Part shown: positions 49,501 to 64,000 of the stretch, piece by piece | Layout of the letters: every line of letters starts with the position of its first letter | Numbering within the stretch: the first letter of the stretch is position 1 | Assembly: GCA_024516035.1 (NCBI GenBank) | Contig: CM044955.1 | Span: 46,018,969-46,082,968, forward strand | Direction of reading: 5' to 3' | DNA: 64,000 nt | From: Bactericera cockerelli | Lineage: Eukaryota > Arthropoda > Insecta > Hemiptera > Triozidae | Program-made: the position numbers and the translations under genes | Notes under the pieces: generated by a model | What the model was told of the DNA's origin: nothing | Database searches by the model: none | What the model saw: the letters and a program-made list of their open reading frames with translations, nothing else

Positions 49501-52500
49501 CATCTTCGACAGCTTGATTGAATTCCTGTGAATTTTACATTTGTCAATGTTTTATTTATATATTTACACTTTATTAATAGGACATATTATATACAACACA
49601 AATAATTTATTACAAATTAAAATACAACGTAATAGAAGAAAAAAAATAAAGAAAAAATAAATAAATACAAACGTAATATATGTCCTAACTAAAGGGCGGG
49701 GTTATTGCCTTTGGCAATCTCTTCCACCCAACCCTTTTTTTTACAGAGCGTAGATTTCTAGGAGCTCCGTATTGTCTGGGATACCGTTCAAGTTCAAGGT
49801 TTTGAATTTATTATTTTAATGTTCAATCAATGTACATTAAAATAATAAATACAAAATCACAAATTGTGTGATTGTTTTTGTGTAAGTACAAATAGGTAGG
49901 TAACTATCCTAGAGCGATAAAAATTGACATTATTTCAATAACATTTTACTTAACATAATTAGATAGATATCTTGATTAGCCTCCGTGGCGTGACGGTTGT
50001 GACTACTGCCCGTAGTCCAGAGATCCTCAGTTCGATCCCCGGTCGGAGCAGCTTTTTCACACAGAAAATCCTGTTCCCTCCGTACATGTGAGTCTGGCGA
50101 TTCCGGCCCTACTCAGGCTGGGTGAGGTTAATGTGGGCAGCTGGTGCGATTCCCAGCGAATGGAGGGTAAAACCCCCGTCCTAATCTAGGACTTTAATAA
50201 AATGAAATCGTTGGCTTTCATAGGAATCGTAGGAAGGGAATCCAGCCGTAAAAAAAAGTGCCAAAACCAACCAACATCAACTATGAGGTTGAACAACGTC
50301 GATCCTACTTGAGCGGGATAATACAGAGTAAAATTTGATGAGTCTCAACCTAGACAAATGTAAAGTAGACAAATGTAAAGACAAATAGATAATTTGATGA
50401 GTCTCAACCTAGACAAATGTAAAGTCATGTCCTTTCATACCAAATTAAACCCTTTACTTGCTTCTTATAAAATAAATAACACCGAGCTAACCAGAGTGCA
50501 TAACATCAGAGACCTAGGGGTCATTTTTGAACCAAATCTAAAATTCAATATGCACTATGATAATATAAAAAGAAAGTCATTGAGCATGTTGGGCATGCTG
50601 TACAGACATACTCAGGACTTCAGAAATCCTAAAAAACCTGTATTACACTTATGTACGTTCTCGTCTTGAGTATTGCTGTACAGTATGGTCCCCTCAGTAC
50701 AACACCCACATTAAATTTTTAGAAGCTGTACAGCATAAATTTTTGAAAATGTTGGCTTACAAAACTTTTAAACGTATTGAAAATCACAACTACAATGAAA
50801 TAATGTCAACATATGAAATAGTAAGCCTTGAAAACAGGAGAAAAATACAAGACCTTATTTTCATATACAGGGTGAGCATAAAGTCTCACCCCACCCCCCG
50901 TATCTCAAGAATGGCTGAAAATACAAGAAAACGCAAAAACCCGTATTCCTTAATTTTTAGGGGGATTAATTTTCAGCCAAAAATTTTTTGCCTACACGGC
51001 CCCAGTCAGGCTGGGCATGGACCAATTTTAAAATCTTAAATAGAATAGTATGTCTTGTGGCATATTATTTAAAGGTCTTATAAAGAGAATTTCAGTACAA
51101 CAAATTTCAGTGAGCTACGACTTACCGTTCTCGAGATACAGGGTCGGACGTCCTGCGTAATATCCATATATTTTGACCTATAACTCGTTGACCGTAAATT
51201 CCAGAAAAATGAAATTTGTTGATAATAACTCCTTATGGCAAGAACTTTCGAACAAGTTAAAACTTGATTTGTTTTTTCGTTAAAATTTTTCGGACTGTAT
51301 GTCCGGCTGGCTGACGAAACCGACCAGAAACTAATATCAACAGAGTATGTCGAGTTATACCTTTTTCGACAGGGCTTGTCATAAGGAGTTATTATCAACA
51401 AATTTCATTTTTCTATAATTTACGGTTAACGAGTTATCGGTAAAATATATGGATATTACGCAGGACGTTCGACCCTGTATCTCGAGAACGGTAAGTCGTA
51501 GCTCACTGAAATTTGTTGTAATGAACTTTTCTCTATGAGACCTTTAAAACAATATGCCACAAGACATACTATTCTATTTAAGATTTTAAAGTTGGTCCAT
51601 GCCCAGCCTGACTGGGGCCTTGTAGGCAAATTTTTTTTGGCTGGAAATTAATCCCCCTAAAAATTAAGGAACACGGATTTTTGCGTTTTTTTGTATTTAC
51701 TGCCATTCTCGAGATACGGGGGGTGGGGTGAGACTTTATGCTCACCCTGTATAAAATCATAAATAATCAAGTGTACTCTCCTGAACTCCTTGGTAAATTA
51801 AACATAAAAATAAAAACAAGATTCACAAGATCAAAGGATACATTTGTTCTAGGTGGAAACAAAACTAATCTAGGTGAACATTCGCCCCTTCACCGAATGA
51901 AGAAAATTGGAAATATCGCCGGTCATGCTGGTCTGGATCTGTTTTCCTGCCATTTAAGTGATTTATTACATTTTTTTACTGACTAGTGTCCAATTAACTT
52001 GACCTAACTTGATTGGGTTGTAACTTTGTAAATTTATATTCTTATGTCCATTTTATTTTATTTTATGTTAACTGTATTTTATTGTATTATATTTTTTTTT
52101 TTTTTAAGTGGGGTTTAACGTCGCTCTCAACTGCCATGGTCATATCACGACGGGGGTTTTACCCTCCATTCGCAGGAAACTCACAAACCTGCTACTCACA
52201 TTGACCTCACCCAGCCTGAGTGGGGCCGGGAAAAGCCAGCGTCACGAGAATTAGAATTTGAATGGTCACCCATCCAAGTCTTAACCTCGCTGGATGTCGC
52301 TTAACTTCGGTGTTCTGAAGGGAACCGGTGTATTCAACATGCCATCGACGCTGGCTGTATTATATTTTAATTTTTATGTTTTTTGTAATAAATGGAGCTT
52401 TAACTCCGTCGAATTATTTAAAAAAAAAAAAGAAGATAGATATCTTGATTGGTAGGAATTTTACTCAGATTATTCATACTGTGCACAACTAAGTACGAGA

Positions 52501-52739
52501 TATGTATTTCACAATTTTCCAGCTAGCGCTAAGCTGCTAGTGCATACCTGTATTTACATCAGGAAATAGTTCAAGATAGCATTGTCGGGTTTCCTTAATT
52601 TTAATTATATGATAACATTTAACTTTAACTTACTTTCAATTATCATTTTTTACCCTTCAAGTAGGTAATGAAAGTCGTATGATGTTATCAGCATTTTATT
52701 TAATTTACGAAGACGTATCAAACTTACCTGTAGAGACAT
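40459..52739 (-). CDS. Acyl-CoA-binding protein (ACBP / diazepam-binding inhibitor family), complete
   Basis: This small cytosolic protein binds long-chain acyl-CoA esters and carries them between lipid pathways (family knowledge). Three coding exons on the minus strand give 88 residues, the usual length: MSLQ (52728-52739), [16 protein letters not shown] through [14 protein letters not shown] (49411-49525) and [20 protein letters not shown] to the stop (40459-40598). The ligand-binding [11 protein letters not shown] and KAKWEAW motifs are intact. GT-AG junctions agree in phase. The two introns (about 3.2 and 8.8 kb) are full of transposons. The ATG is the only one that gives the family N-terminus. 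It converges on Mi-2 and is in tandem with the cyclase gene. Confidence 0.95.
40970..42150 (-). mobile_element. Degraded SINE-C-like copies in ACBP intron 2
   Basis: Two decayed copies (about 40975-41160 and 41880-42130) keep TTTTACCCTCCAATGGTACA / CCACAAATTCTTGGGAACTA, CACCCGGCCTGGGTTGGGCC and the head remnant. Between them the sequence is AT-rich with no recognised feature. Confidence 0.5.
42166..42650. repeat. Foldback palindrome, arms about 200 bp
   Basis: GATCCACCAAAAAACTACC and its complement GGTAGTTTTTTGGTGGAT bound two long inverted arms (about 42167-42378 and 42445-42645). Inside are AAGTTCCAGAACTCCTATCC and its complement. It is probably a non-autonomous DNA element. Confidence 0.8.
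42690..43630 (+). repeat. Tandem array with about 180-nt unit (about five copies)
   Basis: The unit contains CCCTAAAACGACACCGTTT, GTTCCGGTTTTCAGATTTTT, CAAAATTTCAGCTTTCTAGG and GTAGTCGGGAAGTGCCTCAT. It ends in (CAGT/CAAT)n. It adjoins the foldback palindrome and may be its internal part. Confidence 0.85.
44040..44330 (-). pseudogene. Degraded transposon gene fragment (DUF4817-like helix-turn-helix)
   Basis: The minus strand encodes [11 protein letters not shown] and, in another frame, [16 protein letters not shown], a pattern I associate with the DUF4817 DNA-binding domain of insect transposon genes. At least one frameshift separates the parts. The family assignment is tentative. Confidence 0.4.
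44952..45520. mobile_element. 569-bp foldback MITE, TA target duplication
   Basis: It is related to 23027-23623 (GCGGAACGCATAGG, TTCTTGTTGGACAAAA, CATTGTCG). The inverted termini have decayed to CAATGAGTGACAAATT / AATTTGTCACTCAGTG. TA flanks both ends. Confidence 0.8.
45936..46198 (-). mobile_element. 5S-SINE, full length, minus, 11-nt TSD
   Basis: On minus it begins GCCAGCGTCGATGGCATGTT, then GAATACACCGGTTCCC, CCGAAGTTAAGCGACATCCA and GGTTAAGACTTGGATGGGTG, a 5S rRNA-like head with internal promoter elements. The body has GCGAATGGAGGGTAAAACCC and poly-A. TGCAAGAGTTT flanks it (45925-45935 and 46199-46209). Confidence 0.92.
46388..46645. mobile_element. MITE-like element with about 18-bp inverted ends
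   Basis: TATTTTTCTTTCTAACCA and TGGTTAGAAAGAAAAATA bound about 258 nt that contains repeats of AACCAAA-GGAA and GAAGCAAG/CTTGCTTC. Confidence 0.65.
47835..48112 (-). mobile_element. SINE-E, minus
   Basis: It has CACAATTTTTAGTGGGTAGC, GCCACTGGTCGCTGCTCACA, box B GGGGATCGAACCC and a head remnant GTCACGGTGAC. The stretch 46650-47830 shows no gene or recognised repeat. Confidence 0.7.
48246..49202. mobile_element. 957-bp Tigger/pogo-like element, TA target duplication
   Basis: The termini CAGTCGAACCTGGATAAAG and TTTATCCAGGTTCGACTG are inverted and flanked by TA (48244-48245 and 49203-49204). Subterminal CCTCTATAAAGAGGAA repeats occur many times at both ends. It carries one short transposase N-terminal frame. 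Confidence 0.88.
48665..48871 (+). pseudogene. CENP-B/pogo-type HTH N-terminal transposase fragment
   Basis: This 68-residue frame [20 protein letters not shown] then [19 protein letters not shown] and [11 protein letters not shown] matches the CENP-B N-terminal helix-turn-helix of Tigger/pogo transposases. The catalytic DDE domain is absent, so the element is non-autonomous. Confidence 0.75.
49262..49392 (-). mobile_element. SINE-A 3' part, minus
   Basis: The plus strand reads AATAATATCGCCTTCTTTAT, TACTGCCCGACTAGGACTAA and TTATTCCAGAAGTAAGC, the reverse of the SINE-A tail. It lies next to the ACBP exon 2 donor. Confidence 0.75.
49411..49525 (-). CDS. ACBP exon 2
   Basis: It encodes [20 protein letters not shown], then [18 protein letters not shown]. 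The acceptor ATTCACAG is next to 49525 and the donor GTAAGA is at 49410 on minus. A 54-nt internal piece is duplicated at 49743-49799. A SINE-A remnant begins within about 20 nt of the donor. Confidence 0.96.
49555..49735 (-). repeat. Repeat G, minus
   Basis: It carries TAAAGGGCGGGGTTATTGCC at its right end and an AT-rich TTTATT tail at its left. It separates ACBP exon 2 from the duplicated exon piece. Confidence 0.65.
49743..49799 (-). repeat. Partial duplicate of ACBP exon 2
   Basis: The plus strand GAGCGTAGATTTCTAGGAGC, TCCGTATTGTCTGGG and ACCGTTCAAGTTC repeats 49446-49500 with one or two changes. It encodes the [18 protein letters not shown] region but lacks splice sites of its own. Confidence 0.92.
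50868..51749. mobile_element. 882-bp foldback MITE inside the LINE, TA TSD
   Basis: The ends CAGGGTGAGCATAAAGTCTC and GAGACTTTATGCTCACCCTG are exact complements; arms of about 370 bp surround about 135 bp. Comparing with the intact LINE at 33057 shows that exactly TA was duplicated. Confidence 0.93.
52096..52355 (-). mobile_element. 5S-SINE, full length, minus, 13-nt TSD
   Basis: It is nearly identical to 45936-46198 and is flanked by TGTATTATATTTT (52083-52095 and 52356-52368) within the LINE 3' UTR. Confidence 0.93.
52728..52739 (-). CDS. ACBP exon 1 (start codon, 4 codons)
   Basis: ATGTCTCTACAG encodes MSLQ and is followed on minus by the donor GTAAGT. This N-terminus is common in ACBPs. 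The 5' UTR and promoter must lie in 52740 to about 53000; I see no clear TATA box or other decisive signal. Confidence 0.9.
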
Positions 52740-53218
52740 TTTTGTTTAGGAACTGATGAACACAAGGTTAAAACTGCAACACAAACAAATTATGACTACA
52801 ATTAATATTTGAAAACGAAGCGTGCCCAACGGAAATTGAAATGAAAACAACAGGGAGGTGAAATGAAACGATAACAGTACCTACTCACAGCTTTGGTCAC
52901 TATGTTGTTGCTAGGGAACACTAATATTTAGCTAACCCAATGAAAACTATCAGGAAGAAAACTCGTAAACATATTATTATGTATGAACTTTCTAGTTAAG
53001 AAGAGAAATGCTTAGATAAGCTGTGGAATGTAAATTTATAATAGCTTTTATCTATGACCTTAGCGGTGAATAGTAGGGGAATGGTGCGCAGCACTTTATC
53101 TCAGAAATTGTAACACATATTATAAAAAATCAAATCATAAAAATCAAACTAATTGTGTTTTTTTCTTCTTCACAAGTCTCTAAGTAGACCACCACAACCT
53201 TGGGCTTACACCCTAAAG

Positions 53219-53503
53219 CCTCGGTCGGCAATTAGCGGACCGCGGTCCGAATCCGGACCGCGAAGCTCATTTGTCCGGCCCGCGAATAAAATTTTAGGTT
53301 CGAAAAATAATATTTTTTTCTCTTTCTTAAAAAAAATTGATTTTCAAGAAGAAGTAGTCCTAAAAATGTGCAAAGAGACAGTATGGACCGAACCGTTTTG
53401 GTGTAAGAAAGTTCCAAAAGACTGTAGGTTCTTATTAATCCGGGCCGCGGAGATTTTTCTCATTTTAATCCGGACCCTAACAGGATTTTATTGCCGACCC
53501 CTG
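53219..53503. mobile_element. 285-bp hAT-type MITE, 8-bp TSD
   Basis: The ends CCTCGGTCGGCAATTAGC and TTGCCGACCCCTG are inverted (GGTCGGCAA core). It is flanked by CCCTAAAG (53211-53218) and CCCTAGAG (53504-53511). Confidence 0.78.
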
Positions 53504-53519
53504 CCCTAGAGCCTTAGAC

Positions 53520-56500
53520 CTTGGTACCTACAGGTTGATTTAGACAATTTTTGGGAGTCCGTTGCGGCCCCTTACATTCTTAATTTATTTATTTTTATTT
53601 TTGATAATTTTATTTACAATCTACAGTGTAGATCTTTTATTTACAATCTTAGTATAGGAAAATACAAATTGTAATAAGTAAATTTGATGTAGTAGATATG
53701 ACATGGAGGAGAAGTAGCCCAATGACTTAAATAAGCTAACGATATGGTTAGACTATTTTACGTGGTACCAGGGTCGAGGGTATACGCCTCCATTGAGTTT
53801 GCGCATTATGAACTCTTAACTGTGTTTTGGCACTGAAAACTAATCATAATACTTACATGTTTTCAGCTGGTTCAATTACTTTACTTTCTATAGGATAAGA
53901 GAGGAACACAGTATAGTTTGTAATTTGTAAGTAGGTACATAATTAGAATACAAATTGGTATGTAGGTAGGTACCTACCTAATTAGAATTCAAGTCAGATA
54001 TTCAAGGTACATATTATAGTTATCTGTATGTACTTTAATTAGTGGATACGTTTCCGCCTCTTCCTCTTGTATCATTATTTAAGATTTAGGTAGTCACCGT
54101 GGCCGAGTGTACTACACTAGCTCGCACGCACGGTGACCTGGGTTCGATCCCCAGAAGCGCAGGAATTTTCAACTTTGATGTCGGGTTCCTCTCATACTTC
54201 GTGAGTGGACCCCGGAAAAAATCCAAAATACAATACAGGAAATGTTACCCAGCTGGGATTTGAACCATGTAGTGCACACGTGATGACCTATCTACTTCAC
54301 TGTGAAGTTAAGGAAAATCATACAGGTCAAATGTTTTAAAAAACATTGTTTTTTAGGGTTAATTACAACATGACAATTAAAGTTCTGGGGTGCCAAAAAT
54401 GTAAACAGTAAATTATCTAAAATATGGACTTGGATAAATACCTACCAACATATATTCAGTTTAGACAGCAAGTTTTATGCTGCAATTTTAGGACAAAAAG
54501 AGAAATATTTCAAATTCCAATCCATACTGATACAGGAGACTGATTCAGCCATGTAAAATTTAAAAACAAACAAAACTCCAATTTTTGGGTATTTTCGTTT
54601 TTCAGGACGTTCAGTATCAGTATAATCATCAGTATAAACAGTCAGTTATTTTGTAAACCATATCAGGTATATAAAAAAATTGTCAGAGTTGACTCCTAAT
54701 AAACAGGGTGTAACTAACCAGACTCAAAAAATTCAGAAATCATAGTTGAAAATGTTATTTAGGGTTCTTTTTTAATGTTACACCTACAGCTTTTTTTTGG
54801 GGGAAGGGTAAATTACAGTATTAAGCTTGTGATATAAACTGAATATTTACCTAACTAGCTATTAGCCCTTACTTTGCATCAGGACATCATTCCACAAAGC
54901 AATTTCACTCTCAAAATCCCCAAATCTCCCTTTCAACCATCAGATTGCAATCAAATAAATTAATCAGAGTGTGTTGTGTTGGAAGTTGAAAAGGAGATTG
55001 GGGAGTATGAGAGAGAGAAAGACTTCTGGAACAAAGCCTAGGACACAACTGAACTAACACACAATGAGTGGTGTAGCACATTAGGCTTGCATGACTGGCT
55101 ACTTGGGTTTGAACACCAGCAGTCAGGATTTTTCAGCTCTGTACCTTGGATGTTTGGGGTCTACTCATAACTCGTGAGGAAATGAGTAGCTGCTTTGATG
55201 TGAGCATTCACCACAGGCAGAATTATGGGCAAAATAATACACAAGAATTAAAAAAGTCCTATAATTCTGCAATACCTACTAAAATAGTGATATAGTAATA
55301 CAGAGAAAACACATTTATTAATTGTTCTGAAATATTCTGAAGGAAAAAATAGAGATGAATTAATACAGGGTGAATTAAAAAAAAATGGGTAAATCCACTA
55401 ACCACATATATGGACTATTTTAGGGGGGGGTCAACTCTATAACAAAAGGTGCAAAAATGCTTTCCAACAGAGTGATACACCCTGCAAGTTGAAAAAATTA
55501 TATCAAATATTTTTAATGACACTGTACCTGTTTGAGCTATTGAAATGGAATGAAAAATTTACTCTCATTACAAGATGTTAACTTTCTATTGACAAGAAAA
55601 ACATACCCATTACACTTTCACGGGCGGCCACAGGAGGAAAAACTCAAAGAAAATTGGTCATAACTTTTTCGTGGTTGATTAAATTTAAATTTTGTTTTGA
55701 CCCCCTTTAAAAAGATTCCATAATATATGTGGTTAATGGATTTACCTATGTACTTTTTTTAATTGCCCTGTACCTAGTTAGTTTCCTTACAGGTATATAC
55801 ATTTTTTTTATTTTTTATTTTTTAATTATGTTCAAACACAACTTGGTATTGTTGCAATTACATTAACTTAAAATTTGAAGGTTAAAGATATTACATGTGA
55901 GGATTAACTAGATCTCAACAAATAACTTTATTTTTTTCCAAATGCAAGCTTAAATCTAATTTCGATGAGTATTGATGAAATAGCAACATAGCTGATATTA
56001 TTGGTGAGCTTAAACCTTCTGGAGCACACAAACTAAATTTTTAATGTAGAAAAAGTTACAGTTTTCCCTTATTCTTAGTTGTAATTCAGGAACCCTGATG
56101 CTGATGTCCTCAGAAATGTCAAAGACTTCTATAATAAATAAATAAAAATCTTCAAAAAATGTCATCTACAACCTAAATTACAAAGTAACACAGAGTAATA
56201 AAGGAAAATGACAAGTGTTCAGATTTTCAAGTGAATCAGTGTACCTATTCACAGACAAAAATAACAGTATGCTTGCCATGTAAATGTACCAAAAATGCTA
56301 AGGCATGGACATTTTGATTAATAGCCATGCTTTTTTGTATTTATTATGTTTTTTCGGGGAATGAGACATTAATTCAGGGGGGTCGATTTTCACCTAGGGT
56401 GGATTGATGGTTCCCACCATGATGGTCAAACATTTATTTCTGCCTTCTTCAGACTGCTACTACTTTCAGAGTGCCCCCTCGGCTTTCACCCAATCTGTCT

Positions 56501-57640
56501 ATGTGTAAATACAGGCCTGTTCTCATCAAGATATATCCTTTTGGGAACAAACAATCTCTAATAGTCAGATACATAGGTAGATGGAAAATCTATTCCTATA
56601 GGAATACATTTTTTTAAAGATGATTGTTCCACAGCTTTTTTATGTTTTAGACATGAAACAGCAGCTACTACTGTATTTTGAACACAATTTTTTGTTGTTT
56701 CTGGGGATCGAACCTGGGACCTTCCACATGGCAAGAGAGTACCTACCTTACCACTAAGCCAATAGCATGCTTGAGTTTTATATATTTATAGAGATTTAAG
56801 GTAAAAGAACATTGATTTCTTTAATAATTCAATTCTTAAGAGGATGTACCTCATGTGTTACCTGAGGAGATTCTTTGGAAAAATTCAGGACTCACAATAA
56901 ATGAAAGATAACTTACATAATGGTAATGATGAACTAAGAAAGTAGGTTTTTCAACTTGAGCTTAAAAGACACTAATAATGATTTGGGAGAAAGTTTAGAG
57001 AACTCATGAAGTCGGCAGTGTGCACTGAATAGTTCTCCCTTCACTAAATAAAATTAATTTAGGTAGGTATTATTATTATGATTGATTTTGATTATTGTGA
57101 TAATATTTCGATTTGAATATTTCAATGTATACGGATTTTTGAACCTTCCCGCTAAATCCTAACTCGACAGCAGCTAACAGTGTTGTCAGACTTACATATG
57201 GTATTACCGTACAAATTTTGTGAAATTAACGTACTTTACCGTACGTCTTTTTTTATTGAAAATCGTAAAAGATACTTTGCGCAGATTTGCAATAAGTTAC
57301 GCTAATTGGATTGAATTGAACTTTTTGTTGGATTGAATTGAACTTTTTGACCGTATCTGACGAAAACTCTTTTATGCACATACTCCGATTCCCTTATTGA
57401 AGTAGTGTTCCGTAAAAAATTACGTACATATTCTGCTCAACCTCACTATTATTTCAGAATAAAATTAGCTAAATAAGGGAAAACAAAACACTGAAGCTTT
57501 ATTGTTTAGTTGCTAATTGACAGATTTAATCATGAACTAGATAAACACTTTCATACACAATCAAATGGCTAATAATGGCCCATCACGTTTACGAATTAAT
57601 TAGTCTATTTGTGACTACGCAATCCACAGTGCTCTAATTT
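53520..57640. other. Intergenic region between ACBP and guanylate cyclase genes
   Basis: No gene is supported. SINE-E copies lie at about 54092-54235 and 55062-55300. A 405-bp MITE with CAGGGTGAATTAAAAAAA ends and TA duplication is at 55366-55770. The remainder is AT-rich with no recognised signal. Confidence 0.6.
55366..55770. mobile_element. 405-bp MITE, TA TSD
   Basis: Ends CAGGGTGAATTAAAAAAAAA and TTTTTTTAATTGCCCTG are inverted. Inside, ATCCACTAACCACATATAT and ATATATGTGGTTAATGGAT extend the inverted repeat. TA flanks at 55364-55365 and 55771-55772. Confidence 0.8.
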
Positions 57641-57644
57641 TCTC

Positions 57645-57730
57645 TCTGTCCCGGTAGCTTAGTGGTCAATGCGTCAGCCGGGTAATCCAGAGGTCTTGGG
57701 TTCGAAACCTAGCCGGTATATTACAAGAAA
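57645..57730 (+). mobile_element. SINE-A head fragment
   Basis: GTCCCGGTAGCTTAGTGGTC and CTTGGGTTCGAAACC are the box A and B region; the body is missing. Confidence 0.55.
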
Positions 57731-57927
57731 ACTTAAAAAAATTTAAGTGCACCTTGTTTTAATTTCTCCGGGCGCAAGCTTCGTGAACAGAGAGTTCCAT
57801 GAGAGTGGCCTTAGCGCCTAAACTAATAAAATAGTCATAAGAAAAACAAAAGAAGGGAAGATATTTTTGTAATTTTCCATGGGACAGCTTCTTATTGCGA
57901 TCCCTTTGACCCACAGGTGGGGACGCT

Positions 57928-63873
<5,946 letters not shown>

Positions 63874-64000
63874 CTGGAAGACATACATATGAGGAACAAG
63901 TAATAATAATAATAACACTCTTTAGTGGAAGGTAACCACCAGGCGAGGTTAATGCTCAAAGCATTTTCTACCACCTAACCCTCAGAGTCTTATTATTATG

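Larger units (their letters stand above)
49978..52433 (+). mobile_element. Chimeric SINE-C plus LINE insertion, 17-nt TSD, with two later insertions
   Basis: AGATAGATATCTTGATT flanks the whole block (49961-49977 and 52434-52450). The left part (49978-50335) is a SINE-C. The right part (about 50336-52431) is the 3' region of the jockey-like LINE of 33057, with the same 3' UTR and poly-A. Later insertions are the MITE at 50868-51749 and the 5S-SINE at 52096-52355. The reverse-transcriptase reading continues across the MITE (LIFIY then [15 protein letters not shown]). Confidence 0.88.

Noticed and set aside
51078..51401. A 107-residue minus-strand frame
   Set aside because: It lies wholly in the arm and centre of the 882-bp foldback MITE and has no recognisable domain.

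Overview
This is a eukaryotic, AT-rich, intron-rich and repeat-packed genomic window, almost certainly from an insect. Three protein-coding genes can be read by following exons with conserved protein content, canonical GT-AG junctions and matching phase. The coding content is closest, as I recall the families, to insect orthologues (Drosophila Mi-2 and Gyc32E types). The exact order cannot be fixed from sequence alone; a hemipteran is a weak guess.

Layout. (1) 1477-36827, plus strand: the 3' two thirds of Mi-2 (CHD3/4/5-type NuRD remodelling ATPase), 25 exons, 4185 coding nt including the stop (1394 residues). All junctions are in phase. The PHD fingers and chromodomains lie left of the window. 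(2) 40459-52739, minus strand: a complete acyl-CoA-binding protein gene, three coding exons, 88 residues, with a first intron of about 3.2 kb and a second of about 8.8 kb. (3) 57928-63873 and beyond the right edge, minus strand: the 3' part of a receptor-type guanylate cyclase (kinase-homology, linker and cyclase domains). Two of its exons carry several single-base frameshifts. Mi-2 and the acyl-CoA-binding gene converge; the acyl-CoA-binding and cyclase genes are in tandem. No functional link between the three is evident.

The most striking feature is that at least seven Mi-2 intron-exon junctions have minisatellites abutting or near them. In most of these the repeat unit includes the splice site plus the first or last 8-57 nt of the exon, so each array is a ladder of decoy acceptors (exons 1, 5, 16, 21) or donors (exons 12, 14, 24). 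The donor end of exon 16 is also duplicated, and a SINE sits between the two copies with a target-site duplication that contains the donor. An inverted copy of exon 3 with its acceptor lies in intron 4. The same habit is seen in the neighbours: a 54-nt piece of the acyl-CoA-binding exon 2 and a roughly 85-nt piece of a cyclase exon are duplicated in adjacent introns.

The rest of the intronic and intergenic DNA is a dense, nested set of transposable elements. My own labels for families used below: SINE-A (tRNA-like head, tail ending in GCGATATTATTATT), SINE-B (head GACCTCAGTAGCTTGATCG), SINE-C (tRNA-like head CTCCGTGGCGTAATGG), SINE-E (tRNA-like head CACCGTGGCAGAGTGAG), SINE-K (tRNA-like head CTCCGTGGCTCAGTGG), 5S-SINE (5S rRNA-like head), repeat D, repeat G and repeat H (no recognised class). 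Also present are 5'-truncated jockey-like LINEs, Harbinger-, hAT-, Tigger- and mariner-type DNA elements, a small Helitron and several large foldback hairpins. Many insertions have exact target-site duplications, and these give a relative order of insertion.
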